Shown: positions 36,718 through 47,068, numbered from the stretch's first letter. The stretch is DNA of 64,000 nt from Terriglobia bacterium (GCA_951813285.1 OX638355.1:132001-196000); one strand, 5' to 3'. The notes: generated from the sequence alone by a model not told the origin. Numbers and translations are program-made.

Positions 36718-39700
36718 TCAACCCACCGTGCTTGAAACTGTCCGCTTGGGCGGATCGATCCAGTGGCGCCTCCGCTGGAAGGGATAGCCGGGTAGCGAGA
36801 CCCGGCGCCGCGCCTCCCCGGCGAACAACCCCGCAAAGGACACACCCAGCCCCGCATGGTAGGCTCCCGCAACGGCCTCCAGGAAGTTGTGGTTCCCCCG
36901 CGAGTCCCGCCGCAGGCTCGACAGCACAACCGGAGCCCCGGCGCCGCCCGACGACTCCGGCCAAGCCGAGGGAACCATTGGGGCCAGCACCGCGTCCGGG
37001 CCGATCTCGACCAACACCTGAACACCCAGATCGGCCACCGGTTCCAGACAGCGTTCGAATGCTGCTGTCCCACGCGCCTGCCGCTGCCAGTAGGCCTGGT
37101 CGAGCCCGTCTCCCGACTCTACCAATCGGCCCGTCAGGCTGCTTACGAAAGCGAGCGAGGGCGGAGTAAGCGCGACGTTTTCCGGTTGTTGCTCGGCGCC
37201 GCGAGCGACGGCAAGCCGCAGCCCCTCTTCCAAACCGAAGACCCCCGCCGCCTGCGCCGCCGCCAGTTCCCCGAGGCCCTGCCCGACCACCACGCTCGGC
37301 CGAATCCCCAGGCTCGACCACAGCGCCGCCAGCGCGCACTCAAGAGCGTAAACGGCCGGCCGCGTCCACCCGGGGTCGTTCAAGACTCCCTCCCCGCCGG
37401 ACCGACCGAACATCGCGTCCAACAGCGACAAGTCCTGTTCTTCCCGCATTGCCGCGTCGCAGCGATCCAGAATCGCCCTCACCACCGGCTCGCATTGGTA
37501 CAGCGCCTGCCCCATGCCGACCCACTGGCTGCCTTCCCCGGCGAACGCAAACGCCACCTTGGTCGCCGGCACCGGCCTCGGTCGGTCTTCCATGTCCACG
37601 AGTTCCTTCAGCCCATCCCGCAGGGAGGCGGGGTCGTGGAACACCACCCCTGCCCGGTAAGCGAAATGACTCCGCCCCACGCCCGCGGTCCAGGCCATGT
37701 CGGCCAGCAGCGACTGGCAGGCACCTCCGGCAGAAAGTTCTTCGGCTCGCTCGTCGAGCCAGGACAGATAAAGCCCCGCCAGTTCCCGAAGCGCGCCGTT
37801 CGCCCTCCCCGACAGCGGCAGCAGCCGGGCCCCGCGCTCCCGGAACTCTCCTGCCTCCGTCGTCCCAGGGTCCGCCAGAGGCTCCGGTAGGGAAACGGCT
37901 ACGGGTCGGGCCGAGCCTCCGGGCAGGGACTCCGCATCCGGTTGGCTTTCCGCTCCGTACCCCTCAACCACCAGGTGGGCGTTGGTTCCCGAAATCCCGA
38001 AGGCGCTCACTCCCGCCCGGGCCGGGCGCCCGGGATGGCGCGGCCACTCCGTCAGGGCCGAGACCACCCTTACCGGAAGCCGGTCCCAGTCCACGTGGGG
38101 GTTCGGATCCTGGAAGTGCAGAATCTTCGGAATCACCCCCCGATTGATGGCCAGCACGACCTTGATGAGGCTGGCAATTCCGGCAGCCGGCTCCAGGTGG
38201 CCGATGCTGGTCTTGACCGAGCCGATCAAGAGCGGTCGGCCGGCGTCGCGTCCCTTGCCGTACACCGCCGCCGCCGCCTGCACCTCGATGGGGTCGCCGA
38301 ATGCCGAACCCGCCCCGTGCGCCTCCAGGTAGTCCACTTCCCCGGGCGCAATGCTCGCCCGCGCCAGCGCCTCTTCAATCACGCGCTCCTGCGCCGGACC
38401 ATTGGGCACCGTCGGTCCGGCGCTGGCCCCGTTCTGATTGACCGCCGACCCGCGGATGACTCCCCAGATGCGGTCGCCGTCGGCCTCGGCCTCGCTCAAC
38501 CGCTTCAGGACGACCATGCCGCATCCTTCGGCGCGCACGAAACCGTCCGCGGAGGCATCGAAGGCCCGACAGCGCCCGCTTGCCGACAACATCCCCAGCT
38601 CCACCATTTCACTTGTCAAATTCGGCGAGAGGACCGCGTGCGCGCCTCCCACCAGCGCCATGTCCACTTCGCCGCGCTGCAAGGCAGCGACCGCGTAATG
38701 CACCGCGACCAGCGAGGAAGCGCAGTTGAGCTCCACCGGCATGGTCGGCCCCTCCAGACCCAGCGCGAAGGAAGCCCGCCCCAGCGTCATGCTGGCGGCC
38801 GTTCCCAGATAACTGAGGCCGTAGTAGGCGCCGGCCATCAGGTCCCGATATTCACTGGCGGCTATGCCGGCGTAGATGCCGGTTCGGCTGCCCCGCAACC
38901 CGTCGGGATCCATCCCCGCGTCCTCAAGAGCCAGCCAACTCGTCTCCAGCAGCATCCGCTGCCGCGGGTCCATCATGCGGGCGTCGATGGGCGAAATCCG
39001 AAAGAAGCGCGAGTCGAATCGATCCAGCCCCTCCACAAATCCCCCCTGGCGGTACGCGGCGTGCTCCGCCGGCAGGTCTTCGGACAGTTCGCTCCAGGAA
39101 CCGGAACCACAGCGTCCATCCGTCACACCGTCCTCACCGGCCTCCAGCAGACGCCGAAATGCCGCAAGATCGGGCGCTCCGGGGAACCGGCAGGCCATGC
39201 CCACGATTGCTATGGCCTCTTCCTGCCGCTCCATCTTGGGAGCCTGGGCCGGCTCGGCTTGGGCCTGAGGCTCGGGGGCAGCAACGGCCCCACCCAGTTC
39301 CCCAGCCAGGTGACGGGCCAGAGCGGCGATGTCGGGGTAGTCGAATACCAGGGTGTTGGGCGCCACGTATTCCCCGGCAAAGGCCCGGTTGAGTCGATTC
39401 CGCAACTCCACCGCCATCAGCGAATCCATACCCAGGTCGAAAAATCCCACGGTGGGCTCGGGGAGGGAGGGCATTCTGAGCACCGCCTGTGCCTCTCGCT
39501 GCAGGAAGGAGACCAGCAGCTCCTCCCGCGCGGCCGGCGGCGACTCCCTTAGCCCGGACATCAGGTCTTCCGGCGAGGCGGCGGTATCGGCCTCGCCGTT
39601 CTCGTCCGGGGAAAGCAGATCCTCCAGCAGGGAGGGACGGGTATCGGCAGCCTCTCCGAATAAGGACCAGTCCATGGCCATCACCACCGAAGTGGCAACG

Positions 39701-42700
39701 TCCTGGCGCACCAACTGTTCGAAAGCCCGCATACCCTGCTGCGCTGTGAACCAGCCGCTGCCGAATGCCTCCCGTCGCCGGGAGATGCGCTCCCGCTGCT
39801 CCTCCGCTTCGCCGAGACCCGACCAGGCGCCCCAGGCGATGGCTTGCCCTGCCAGCCCCAGCGCACGCCGGTGAGCGGCGAGCTGATCGAGGAAGGCATT
39901 GGCTGCCGAGTGGTTCGCCTGCCCCGGATTGCCCAAAATGCCGGCGATGCTGGAGAACAGGACGAAGAGATCCAGATCGCGGTTCTCGGTGGCGCGGTGC
40001 AAATGCCAGGCGCCCAATACCTTGGGCCACAACACCCGCTGGAACCGTTCCCAGCTCTGGTTCGCCAGCGCCGCATCCGCCAGCACGCCCACACTGTGGA
40101 TCACCCCCCCGAGCGGCGGCAGCGTCGCGTCCATGTGGGCCAACATGGCGTCCACCCCCTCCGGGTCGGTCACGTCCGCCAGTTCCACCTGCACCGTCAC
40201 GCCGCGCTCCCGCAGCTTGCCGATGGCCTCCTCGGCCCCGGCGCCGGGGGGGCGCCGGCCGTTGAGCACGATGGCGCTCGCGCCGTGATCCGCCAACCAG
40301 TCTGCCACCACCAGGCCGATCCCGCCCATTCCGCCGGTGATCAGGTAGGTCCGGTCGTCGCGCAACCGCCCTCGGGCCAGCGGCGAGTTTGTCAGCACGA
40401 TCTTGCCGATATGCCGCGCCGCCCGCATGCACTTCATGGCCGGACCCGCCTCCGCCAGGGGCCACCTGGCGTGGAGGAGGGGATTCAACTCGCCGGCCGC
40501 CAACCGATCCATCACCCGCCGCAGGATCTCGCCGGCATGAGCCGGCTCCTCTTCCTTCAGGGCATCGATCTTGAGGATGGCGTAGTCCACGTCCGGCCGG
40601 ACGGCCGCCATCTCCTCCTCGCTCAGGATGTCCACCCTGGCCATTTCCACGAACCGACCCCCGCGCGCCAGGCAGGAGAGACTGGCATCGATGAAGCCCT
40701 CGCCGGTCAGGCTGTTCAGCACCATGTCGACCCCGGCGCCTCCCGTAGCTTCGAGAATCTCCTTCCCGAAGGAGGTCGTGCGGCTGTCGAACACCTGTTC
40801 TACACCGAGCGAGCGGAGATAATCCCGCTTGCGAGCGCTTGCGGTGGCGAACACCTCCGCGCCGGCTGCCCGCACCAACTGGATGGCTGCCAGTCCGACC
40901 CCGCCGGCGCCGGCGTGAATCAGCACGCGGTCACCGGCCTTCAGCCCGCCGAGGTCGAACGATAGCGCCGCCGAAACGAAGGCCGTGGGAATCGTCGCCA
41001 GCTCGGTCACGGAAAACCCGGGCGGCGCCGGTGTGACCAGGTCTTCCAGCGTCACCGTTTCCGATGCGAAGGCCCGAAAGGTCATTCCAACCACACGATC
41101 GCCCACGGCGACGCTGGAGACGTTGTCTCCGACCTCCAGCACCCGGCCGCAGAATTCCCCGCCCATGAAATCCTCGACCAGGCCGATGGCGATGAAAACG
41201 TCCCGAAAATTGAGTCCGAAGGCCTCGATCGAAGCCCGGATCTCGCCCGGCTCGAGCCTGTGCTCCGGCAAGGGCACCACATGAATGCCGTCGAGGGAGC
41301 CGCCGGCATCGGGCTGCAGCGCCCAGCCCGGCTCGTCCGGAAGGGTCAGCCGATCGGTGACAGCCGCGGCCCGAACCAGCCTGGCGCCCTGCCGGTGGCC
41401 GAACCGATAGGCGATGTGGGATTCGGGATCGGGATAGAGCAGCTCGTTCACGACGTCGTCCAGGGGCGCCTCAGCTCCGGGGTCGAGATCGATCATCCTC
41501 GGCTGCAGATGGCCGGCTTCCCGGATCAAGACCCTGCCAAAGCCCCACAGCGTGGCGCCGGCAAGCTGCCCGCCGCGCTCCTGCTCCAGCACCTGCGCGC
41601 CGCGCGTGATCATCCAGACACCCTTGGCGGGGATCAGATCGGAGTCGGTCAGGCCCTGGACCAGCGCCAGTGCACCGGCCGCGGCCCGATTGACATCCGC
41701 CGCCATCTCCGGGGTGGTCGACCGCGGTCCGTGCCCGTCCAGCCCGGCCAGGTGAACCACCCCGCTGAGCGGCACATCCTGCTCCAGCTCCTGCAGGAGA
41801 GATTGCCACGACTCGCGCTGCTGCCTGTCCAGGGTGACACGACGGATTCCGGCGCCGGCCTCCTCGGGCCCTGTATCTTCGGACGCCAGCACCACCCTCT
41901 GGTTCCGGGCCGCCAGAGCCTCCGCCAGTTCCGCCGCCACGCCGCCGTTGTCGGCCGCCAGCACCCAGACCCCGGGAGCCTCCATCACCTCGACCGGTCC
42001 CTGAGCCACGATGACCCCCCGGTCAGGAGTCCCGGCCGATCCCGATTCATCCACCCCCAGGACCGCAACCTCTCCGAAACCCGCATCCCCCAAGGCCTGT
42101 CGCCACACCGCCGGGCTGGCCAGGGCGTGGTGGGGGCGGTAGCTGTCGGCAAATCGCCACCAGCCGTCCAACTGTCCGAACGTCAGATCCAGCCAACCCT
42201 GGCCGCGCAGGTTCTCGAGGGCCACCAGTTGCCCGGAGGGGGCCAGAAGCTCCCGGCAGTGGGCCAGCGTCTCCTGCAGGTACCGGGTCGCGTGCAGCAC
42301 GTTGGAGGCAATCAACAGATCGTAGCCGTGGGAGTCGAAGCCCTGATTCACCGGGTCCTTTTCGACATCCAGCACCCGGTACTGGATGGGGCCTCCGCCG
42401 AAGCGCCCCTCGGCCTCGGCAAAGAAGCCGGCCGAGATGTCGGTGTAGGTGTAGTCGAACCTTCCCTCCGGAAGCTCCGGCAGCACCGAGGCGGTTGCCG
42501 ATCCGGTGCCCGCCCCGATCTCCAGGATCCGCAGCCGCCGCCCCTCCGGCAACCCGGCCGCCAGCTCCCGAATGGCATCGGCCAGCATCCGGTTGGCCGC
42601 GCGCGCCACCGGCGCCTTCAGATACAGATCGGCCGCGCTGGGTTCTCCGCTGCTGAACAGGAGCGTGAGCGGGTCCGCCTGGTCGCGAAGCACCTCGGCC

Positions 42701-45700
42701 AGAGCGCCGCCGGAGCGCCGGAAGAGCCCGATCTCGTTGGAACCGTGGGGGTAGAGCCCGGCCATCCGGGCGGCATCGCCGTCGGGGTCGGCCGGCAGTC
42801 CCTCCGGCAGTGGGTCCCCGGAACCCACGGCCACCACAAAGCCATCGCCGGACTCCTCGAGCACCCCCGCCCTGGCCAGCATTTCGAGCATGCGGCGGAA
42901 GAGGCGCTTGTGCTCGTCGATGACCTGCAGGCGGCCCCTCAAGGCCTCGGGATCCACGGCCGCACCCGCCTTGCGCTCCCAACCCAGCTTGTCCAGGGTG
43001 GCCAGCGCGTAGGACTGCGACAACCGCTCCAGATCCTCCAGCAGGGCCGTCCTGCCCTCGGCTCCGACCCCTTCGGCTGCAAGGTACTGTGCGAACAAGC
43101 CCGAGCCTGCCCCAACGGACGCCGGACTCGGGAAGAAGTCCGCCGGCGGCATTCCCGGGGGCAGGGCCTTGTCCCGCCACACCACCTCGTAGAGGAGATC
43201 CTTCAATCCTTCGACCGCGGCCAGCAAGGTGGCCCGAGTCGCCCGCTTGACCGTGTAGCCGCTCAATTCGCCAATCAGGACCCCACCGGGATCGTAGATG
43301 CGCAGATCCCCGCTCAGGACCTCCAACGGTTCATCGGTTTCCTTCCCGGATGAATGCTCCTTGAGATGCACGTGGCAAATCAGCCGATCCGGCAGCCCGC
43401 CGGACAACCACAACCGTTCCCAACCGAAAGGCATATAGGTGGCGCCGTCCTCGCTCCCGCCCGGAGTACGCGCCGCCGCCAGGACCTGAAAGCAACCGTC
43501 GAGCAGGAGCGGGTGCAGATCCAGCCCGTTGCGGCCAAGGCCGGCCGGGAACACCACTTCTCCCACCGCCTCGCCGGCCCGGGCCCAGACCCCTTCCAGC
43601 GTGCGGAAGGACGCACCCAGCCCGATTCCGACACCGGCCTTGGCGCGGTAGAAGGCTGGCACGTCCACCGGAGACAGCTCCGCCTTCAGACCCTCCAGGT
43701 CCAGCGGCGGCGCCTCCCGCGGGCGAAAACCGGGTGCTGACGAAACCCGGGCTTCCGCGTGCAGCGTCCACTCCTCATCCTCTGCACCCTTGCTGAGGAT
43801 GAGGATCTGGCGCGCCGGCCCGGACTCGGATCCATTCAGCAGCAACTGCACCTTCCGGCCTGCCTCACCGGCATCCTCTCCCGATTCCTCCTCCGGGAAG
43901 ATCAGGGCGTTTTGCAGTTGCATGTCCTCCACCACCACCGATCCGGCACCCTCGCCGCCCGGGGATGCCGAGGCCGCCATGGCCCCGTAGAGTGCGCCCG
44001 GCACCACCAGCCGGCCGAACACCTTGTGATCGTTCAGCCAGTCCGGATCCGAGGGAAACAGTTCCGTTTCGAAAACAACTTCCCCGCTGGCCGATTCGTG
44101 CCGATCGCCCAGCAAGGGGTGCCCGGCGCTCACCCGCCGCCGCTTCGGCGCCCCGACCCAGTGGCGCCGGCGCTGGAAGGGATAGCTCGGCAGGGCGATC
44201 CGGCGCCGGGTCTCTCCGGCGAACAGTCCCGCGAAGGACAGTGGCAGCCCCGCCTCGTAGGCCTTGGCAACCGCCGCCATGAAGGCGCGGTCGGCTTCCG
44301 CCTGCGACACCTTGGAGGAAGGCCGCAACAGGCTCGACAGCGCAACCGGCGGCCCGGAGCCGTCCGAAGACTCCGGCCAGGCCAGGCTTGCCATCGGCCC
44401 CAGCACCGCGTTGGGACCGATCTCGACCACCAGATCGACCTTCAAGCGCGCCAGTGTCTCGATTCCCGGGCCGAAGGCCACCGGCTGGCGCGTGTGCCGG
44501 CGCCAATACTCTCCGTCCGGCAGTTCTCCGGATTCCACCACCCGCCCCGTCACGTTGCTCACCAGTGTCAAGGCCGGCGGCGCGAATTCGAGCCTTTCGC
44601 AGACGGCTTCCAGCTCGTCCAGCATAGGCTCCACCAGGGCGCTGTGGAAGGCGTGCTCTGTGCGCAGGCGGTTGACTCGGATGTCCTGGTCCAGGAAGCG
44701 CTCCGAGATGGCCGCAACCATTTCTTCCGGGCCGCTCACTACCTGGTGGGCTCCGTTGTAGGCCGCCATGCTGAGGCCCACCCCAGAGGAGGCCGCGTTC
44801 AGCTCATCGATGGCTGCCTCCACCTCCGGCACCTCCGCAAATATCGCCGCCATGGCTCCTCGAGGCAGCTTCGCCGTCAACGCCCCCCTTGCCGCGGCAA
44901 ACCGCAACCCCTCTTCCAGGCTGAACACTCCCGCCGCCCGGGCCGCGGCAATCTCCCCCAGGCTGTGCCCCAACACCACGGCGGGACGGACGCCCAGGCT
45001 CGACCACAGCGCCGTCAGGGCGCACTCCAGCGCATAGACGGCCGGCTGTGTCCAGGACTGGTCCGCCAGATCCGCCTCCGACCCCGACCGTCCGAACATC
45101 ACATCCAGCAACGAAATTCCACGATCCCGCCGCATCCAGGCGTCACAGCGGTCCAGCACCGCCCGCACCACCGGCTCACTACGGTAGAGGCTCTCACCCA
45201 TGCCGACCCAGTGGCTACCCTGTCCGGTATAGACGAACGCCACCTTGGAAGGCGATGGCGGCGCCGACCCCGCGCCCGCCGCGGCAAGCGCACTCAGGCC
45301 CTCCCGCAGGGACTCGGCGTCCTGGAAGGGCAAACCTCTCCGGTGAGCGAAGTGACTGCGGCCCACCCCCGCCGTCCAGGCCATATCCGCCAGCAGAGCT
45401 TCGGCGGCCCTTGGGGAAGCCAACTCGCCGGAGTGCTCCTCGAGCCATGAGAGATAGCGCTGCGCCAGGTCCTTGAGGACCTGGTCCGATCTCCCCGAGA
45501 GCGGCAGGCAGCGCGTCTCTCGCGCCGGGTGCGCCGCCGGCACGACAGGCAGTTCCACTACAGGCTCGGGCAGCAACACCGCAACAGGACGCCCGTCACC
45601 CGCGGGTGCGCGCATCCCGTTGCTCGGGGCGGAATCGCCGTCCGGGGCGCCATACCCCTCCACCACCACGTGGGCGTTGGTGCCCGACCAGCCGAACCCG

Positions 45701-47010
45701 CTCATGCCCGCGATCGGGGGACGATCGACATGGCGCGGCCAAGCCGTCGGCTCCGAAGCCACCCGCAGCGGCAGTCGATCCCAGTCCACCTCCGGAGTGG
45801 GTTCCCGGAAGTGCAGGTGCTTTGGAATCGCACCCTGCTTCATCGACAGCATGACCTTGATCAAGGCGGCCACCCCCGCTGCCGACTCCAGATGGCCCAT
45901 GTTGGTCTTCACCGAACCGATCAGCAGCGGTCGATCACCGTCCCGTCCCTTGCCGTACGCAGTCCCGGTCGAGCGCAATTCGATGGGATCGCCCACCAAG
46001 GTTCCCGTCCCGTGGGTCTCCACGTAGTCCACTTCCGAGGGTCGCACCCCGGCCCGCGACAACGCCGCTTCGATGACCTTCTCCTGTGCCGCCTGGTTGG
46101 GCACCGTAAGGCCGGAGCTGATGCCATCCTGATTGACCGCCGAACCCCGGATCACCCCCCAGATCCGGTCGCCGTCCGCCTCGGCATCGCTCAGCCGCTT
46201 CAGGACCACGATGCCGCAGCCTTCGCCGCGCACGTAACCGTTTGCACCCGCATCGAAGGTCTTGCACCGCCCATCCGGCGCCAGCATCCCGGCATTGGCC
46301 CGCAGCTCGAACAGCCGCCCGGACAGGATGGCGTGGACGCCTCCTGCAAGGGCCAGATCGGCCTCGCCCCGCTGCAAGGCCGCGGCCGCCTGGTGTACCG
46401 CGACCAGCGACGAAGAACAGGCGGTATCGATCGAAAGCGCCGGCCCCTCCAGGCCCATCACGAAGGAGACCCGTCCGATAGCGGTGTTGAAAGAGGTGCC
46501 GGTGACCGAATAGAGGCTCTCGGCCGGCTCGGAGGTATTGCTGGAATTCAGGATCAGACCCCGGTATTCGTTGTTGCTGATCCCCGCAAACACCCCCGTG
46601 CGGCTGCCCTTCAGTCGCTCCGGATCCATCCCGGCGTCTTCCAGGGCCTGCCAGCTGGTCTCCAGCATCATGCGCTGCTGCGGATCCAGCAGGTCCGCCT
46701 CGATCGGCGAAATCCGGAAGAACTCGGCGTCGAACCGGTCGATGCCGTCGATGAAGCCCCCGAACCGGCAGGCCTGACTCTCGACCGTGGGGTCGGGGAA
46801 GAGCTCACCCACGCGCCCCACGCCGGATCCGGGAACCCCCTCGGTCACGGCGTTCTTTCCGGCTGCGAGGAGGTTCCAGAAAGCCTCGAGCCCCTCCGCG
46901 CCCGGGAACCGGCAGGCCATACCCACCACGGCTATCGGCTCTGCGGTCCCGACCGGTTCGAACACCCGCGCCCGATTCCCAGCCGGACCCGAGGATCGAT
47001 TGCTTCCCAT
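36718..47010 (-). CDS. Type I polyketide synthase: KS-AT-DH-cMT-ER-KR-ACP-KS-AT*
   Basis: A 3430-residue multidomain synthase. Residues below count from the ATG at 47010, chosen for its AGAGGAG site; an ATG at 47070 would lie in a TATAAT box. KS1 ~25-455 has C198 (DTACSSS), H333 and H373. AT1 ~590-890 has S683 in GHSLGE and HAFH at 786-789, the malonyl-CoA type. DH ~964-1255 has H995 (HxxxGxxxxP) and D1171. The C-methyltransferase has its SAM motif at 1496-1503. ER has GAGGVG at 2034-2039. KR has GGMGGIG at 2226-2232 and His2367 where Tyr is usual. ACP has S2530 in 'GMDSL'. KS2 ~2595-3015 keeps C2763, H2898 and H2938 in altered motifs (ELNCASS, HGAGS). The last AT has GQGLGE (Gly3245 for Ser) and lacks ~90 residues. 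No thioesterase is present. Confidence 0.93.
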   Translation of the reverse strand: MGSNRSSGPAGNRARVFEPVGTAEPIAVVGMACRFPGAEGLEAFWNLLAAGKNAVTEGVPGSGVGRVGELFPDPTVESQACRFGGFIDGIDRFDAEFFRISPIEADLLDPQQRMMLETSWQALEDAGMDPERLKGSRTGVFAGISNNEYRGLILNSSNTSEPAESLYSVTGTSFNTAIGRVSFVMGLEGPALSIDTACSSSLVAVHQAAAALQRGEADLALAGGVHAILSGRLFELRANAGMLAPDGRCKTFDAGANGYVRGEGCGIVVLKRLSDAEADGDRIWGVIRGSAVNQDGISSGLTVPNQAAQEKVIEAALSRAGVRPSEVDYVETHGTGTLVGDPIELRSTGTAYGKGRDGDRPLLIGSVKTNMGHLESAAGVAALIKVMLSMKQGAIPKHLHFREPTPEVDWDRLPLRVASEPTAWPRHVDRPPIAGMSGFGWSGTNAHVVVEGYGAPDGDSAPSNGMRAPAGDGRPVAVLLPEPVVELPVVPAAHPARETRCLPLSGRSDQVLKDLAQRYLSWLEEHSGELASPRAAEALLADMAWTAGVGRSHFAHRRGLPFQDAESLREGLSALAAAGAGSAPPSPSKVAFVYTGQGSHWVGMGESLYRSEPVVRAVLDRCDAWMRRDRGISLLDVMFGRSGSEADLADQSWTQPAVYALECALTALWSSLGVRPAVVLGHSLGEIAAARAAGVFSLEEGLRFAAARGALTAKLPRGAMAAIFAEVPEVEAAIDELNAASSGVGLSMAAYNGAHQVVSGPEEMVAAISERFLDQDIRVNRLRTEHAFHSALVEPMLDELEAVCERLEFAPPALTLVSNVTGRVVESGELPDGEYWRRHTRQPVAFGPGIETLARLKVDLVVEIGPNAVLGPMASLAWPESSDGSGPPVALSSLLRPSSKVSQAEADRAFMAAVAKAYEAGLPLSFAGLFAGETRRRIALPSYPFQRRRHWVGAPKRRRVSAGHPLLGDRHESASGEVVFETELFPSDPDWLNDHKVFGRLVVPGALYGAMAASASPGGEGAGSVVVEDMQLQNALIFPEEESGEDAGEAGRKVQLLLNGSESGPARQILILSKGAEDEEWTLHAEARVSSAPGFRPREAPPLDLEGLKAELSPVDVPAFYRAKAGVGIGLGASFRTLEGVWARAGEAVGEVVFPAGLGRNGLDLHPLLLDGCFQVLAAARTPGGSEDGATYMPFGWERLWLSGGLPDRLICHVHLKEHSSGKETDEPLEVLSGDLRIYDPGGVLIGELSGYTVKRATRATLLAAVEGLKDLLYEVVWRDKALPPGMPPADFFPSPASVGAGSGLFAQYLAAEGVGAEGRTALLEDLERLSQSYALATLDKLGWERKAGAAVDPEALRGRLQVIDEHKRLFRRMLEMLARAGVLEESGDGFVVAVGSGDPLPEGLPADPDGDAARMAGLYPHGSNEIGLFRRSGGALAEVLRDQADPLTLLFSSGEPSAADLYLKAPVARAANRMLADAIRELAAGLPEGRRLRILEIGAGTGSATASVLPELPEGRFDYTYTDISAGFFAEAEGRFGGGPIQYRVLDVEKDPVNQGFDSHGYDLLIASNVLHATRYLQETLAHCRELLAPSGQLVALENLRGQGWLDLTFGQLDGWWRFADSYRPHHALASPAVWRQALGDAGFGEVAVLGVDESGSAGTPDRGVIVAQGPVEVMEAPGVWVLAADNGGVAAELAEALAARNQRVVLASEDTGPEEAGAGIRRVTLDRQQRESWQSLLQELEQDVPLSGVVHLAGLDGHGPRSTTPEMAADVNRAAAGALALVQGLTDSDLIPAKGVWMITRGAQVLEQERGGQLAGATLWGFGRVLIREAGHLQPRMIDLDPGAEAPLDDVVNELLYPDPESHIAYRFGHRQGARLVRAAAVTDRLTLPDEPGWALQPDAGGSLDGIHVVPLPEHRLEPGEIRASIEAFGLNFRDVFIAIGLVEDFMGGEFCGRVLEVGDNVSSVAVGDRVVGMTFRAFASETVTLEDLVTPAPPGFSVTELATIPTAFVSAALSFDLGGLKAGDRVLIHAGAGGVGLAAIQLVRAAGAEVFATASARKRDYLRSLGVEQVFDSRTTSFGKEILEATGGAGVDMVLNSLTGEGFIDASLSCLARGGRFVEMARVDILSEEEMAAVRPDVDYAILKIDALKEEEPAHAGEILRRVMDRLAAGELNPLLHARWPLAEAGPAMKCMRAARHIGKIVLTNSPLARGRLRDDRTYLITGGMGGIGLVVADWLADHGASAIVLNGRRPPGAGAEEAIGKLRERGVTVQVELADVTDPEGVDAMLAHMDATLPPLGGVIHSVGVLADAALANQSWERFQRVLWPKVLGAWHLHRATENRDLDLFVLFSSIAGILGNPGQANHSAANAFLDQLAAHRRALGLAGQAIAWGAWSGLGEAEEQRERISRRREAFGSGWFTAQQGMRAFEQLVRQDVATSVVMAMDWSLFGEAADTRPSLLEDLLSPDENGEADTAASPEDLMSGLRESPPAAREELLVSFLQREAQAVLRMPSLPEPTVGFFDLGMDSLMAVELRNRLNRAFAGEYVAPNTLVFDYPDIAALARHLAGELGGAVAAPEPQAQAEPAQAPKMERQEEAIAIVGMACRFPGAPDLAAFRRLLEAGEDGVTDGRCGSGSWSELSEDLPAEHAAYRQGGFVEGLDRFDSRFFRISPIDARMMDPRQRMLLETSWLALEDAGMDPDGLRGSRTGIYAGIAASEYRDLMAGAYYGLSYLGTAASMTLGRASFALGLEGPTMPVELNCASSLVAVHYAVAALQRGEVDMALVGGAHAVLSPNLTSEMVELGMLSASGRCRAFDASADGFVRAEGCGMVVLKRLSEAEADGDRIWGVIRGSAVNQNGASAGPTVPNGPAQERVIEEALARASIAPGEVDYLEAHGAGSAFGDPIEVQAAAAVYGKGRDAGRPLLIGSVKTSIGHLEPAAGIASLIKVVLAINRGVIPKILHFQDPNPHVDWDRLPVRVVSALTEWPRHPGRPARAGVSAFGISGTNAHLVVEGYGAESQPDAESLPGGSARPVAVSLPEPLADPGTTEAGEFRERGARLLPLSGRANGALRELAGLYLSWLDERAEELSAGGACQSLLADMAWTAGVGRSHFAYRAGVVFHDPASLRDGLKELVDMEDRPRPVPATKVAFAFAGEGSQWVGMGQALYQCEPVVRAILDRCDAAMREEQDLSLLDAMFGRSGGEGVLNDPGWTRPAVYALECALAALWSSLGIRPSVVVGQGLGELAAAQAAGVFGLEEGLRLAVARGAEQQPENVALTPPSLAFVSSLTGRLVESGDGLDQAYWQRQARGTAAFERCLEPVADLGVQVLVEIGPDAVLAPMVPSAWPESSGGAGAPVVLSSLRRDSRGNHNFLEAVAGAYHAGLGVSFAGLFAGEARRRVSLPGYPFQRRRHWIDPPKRTVSSTVG

Positions 47011-47068
47011 TGCGGACTCCTCTATTCCAAGTTGTCCGGCCTCCACTCCAATGCGGTAATCCCACCGC

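Noticed and set aside
36718-47010. Trans-AT polyketide synthase
   Set aside because: The first AT is complete with GHSLGE and HAFH, so loading is in cis; only the second AT is degenerate.
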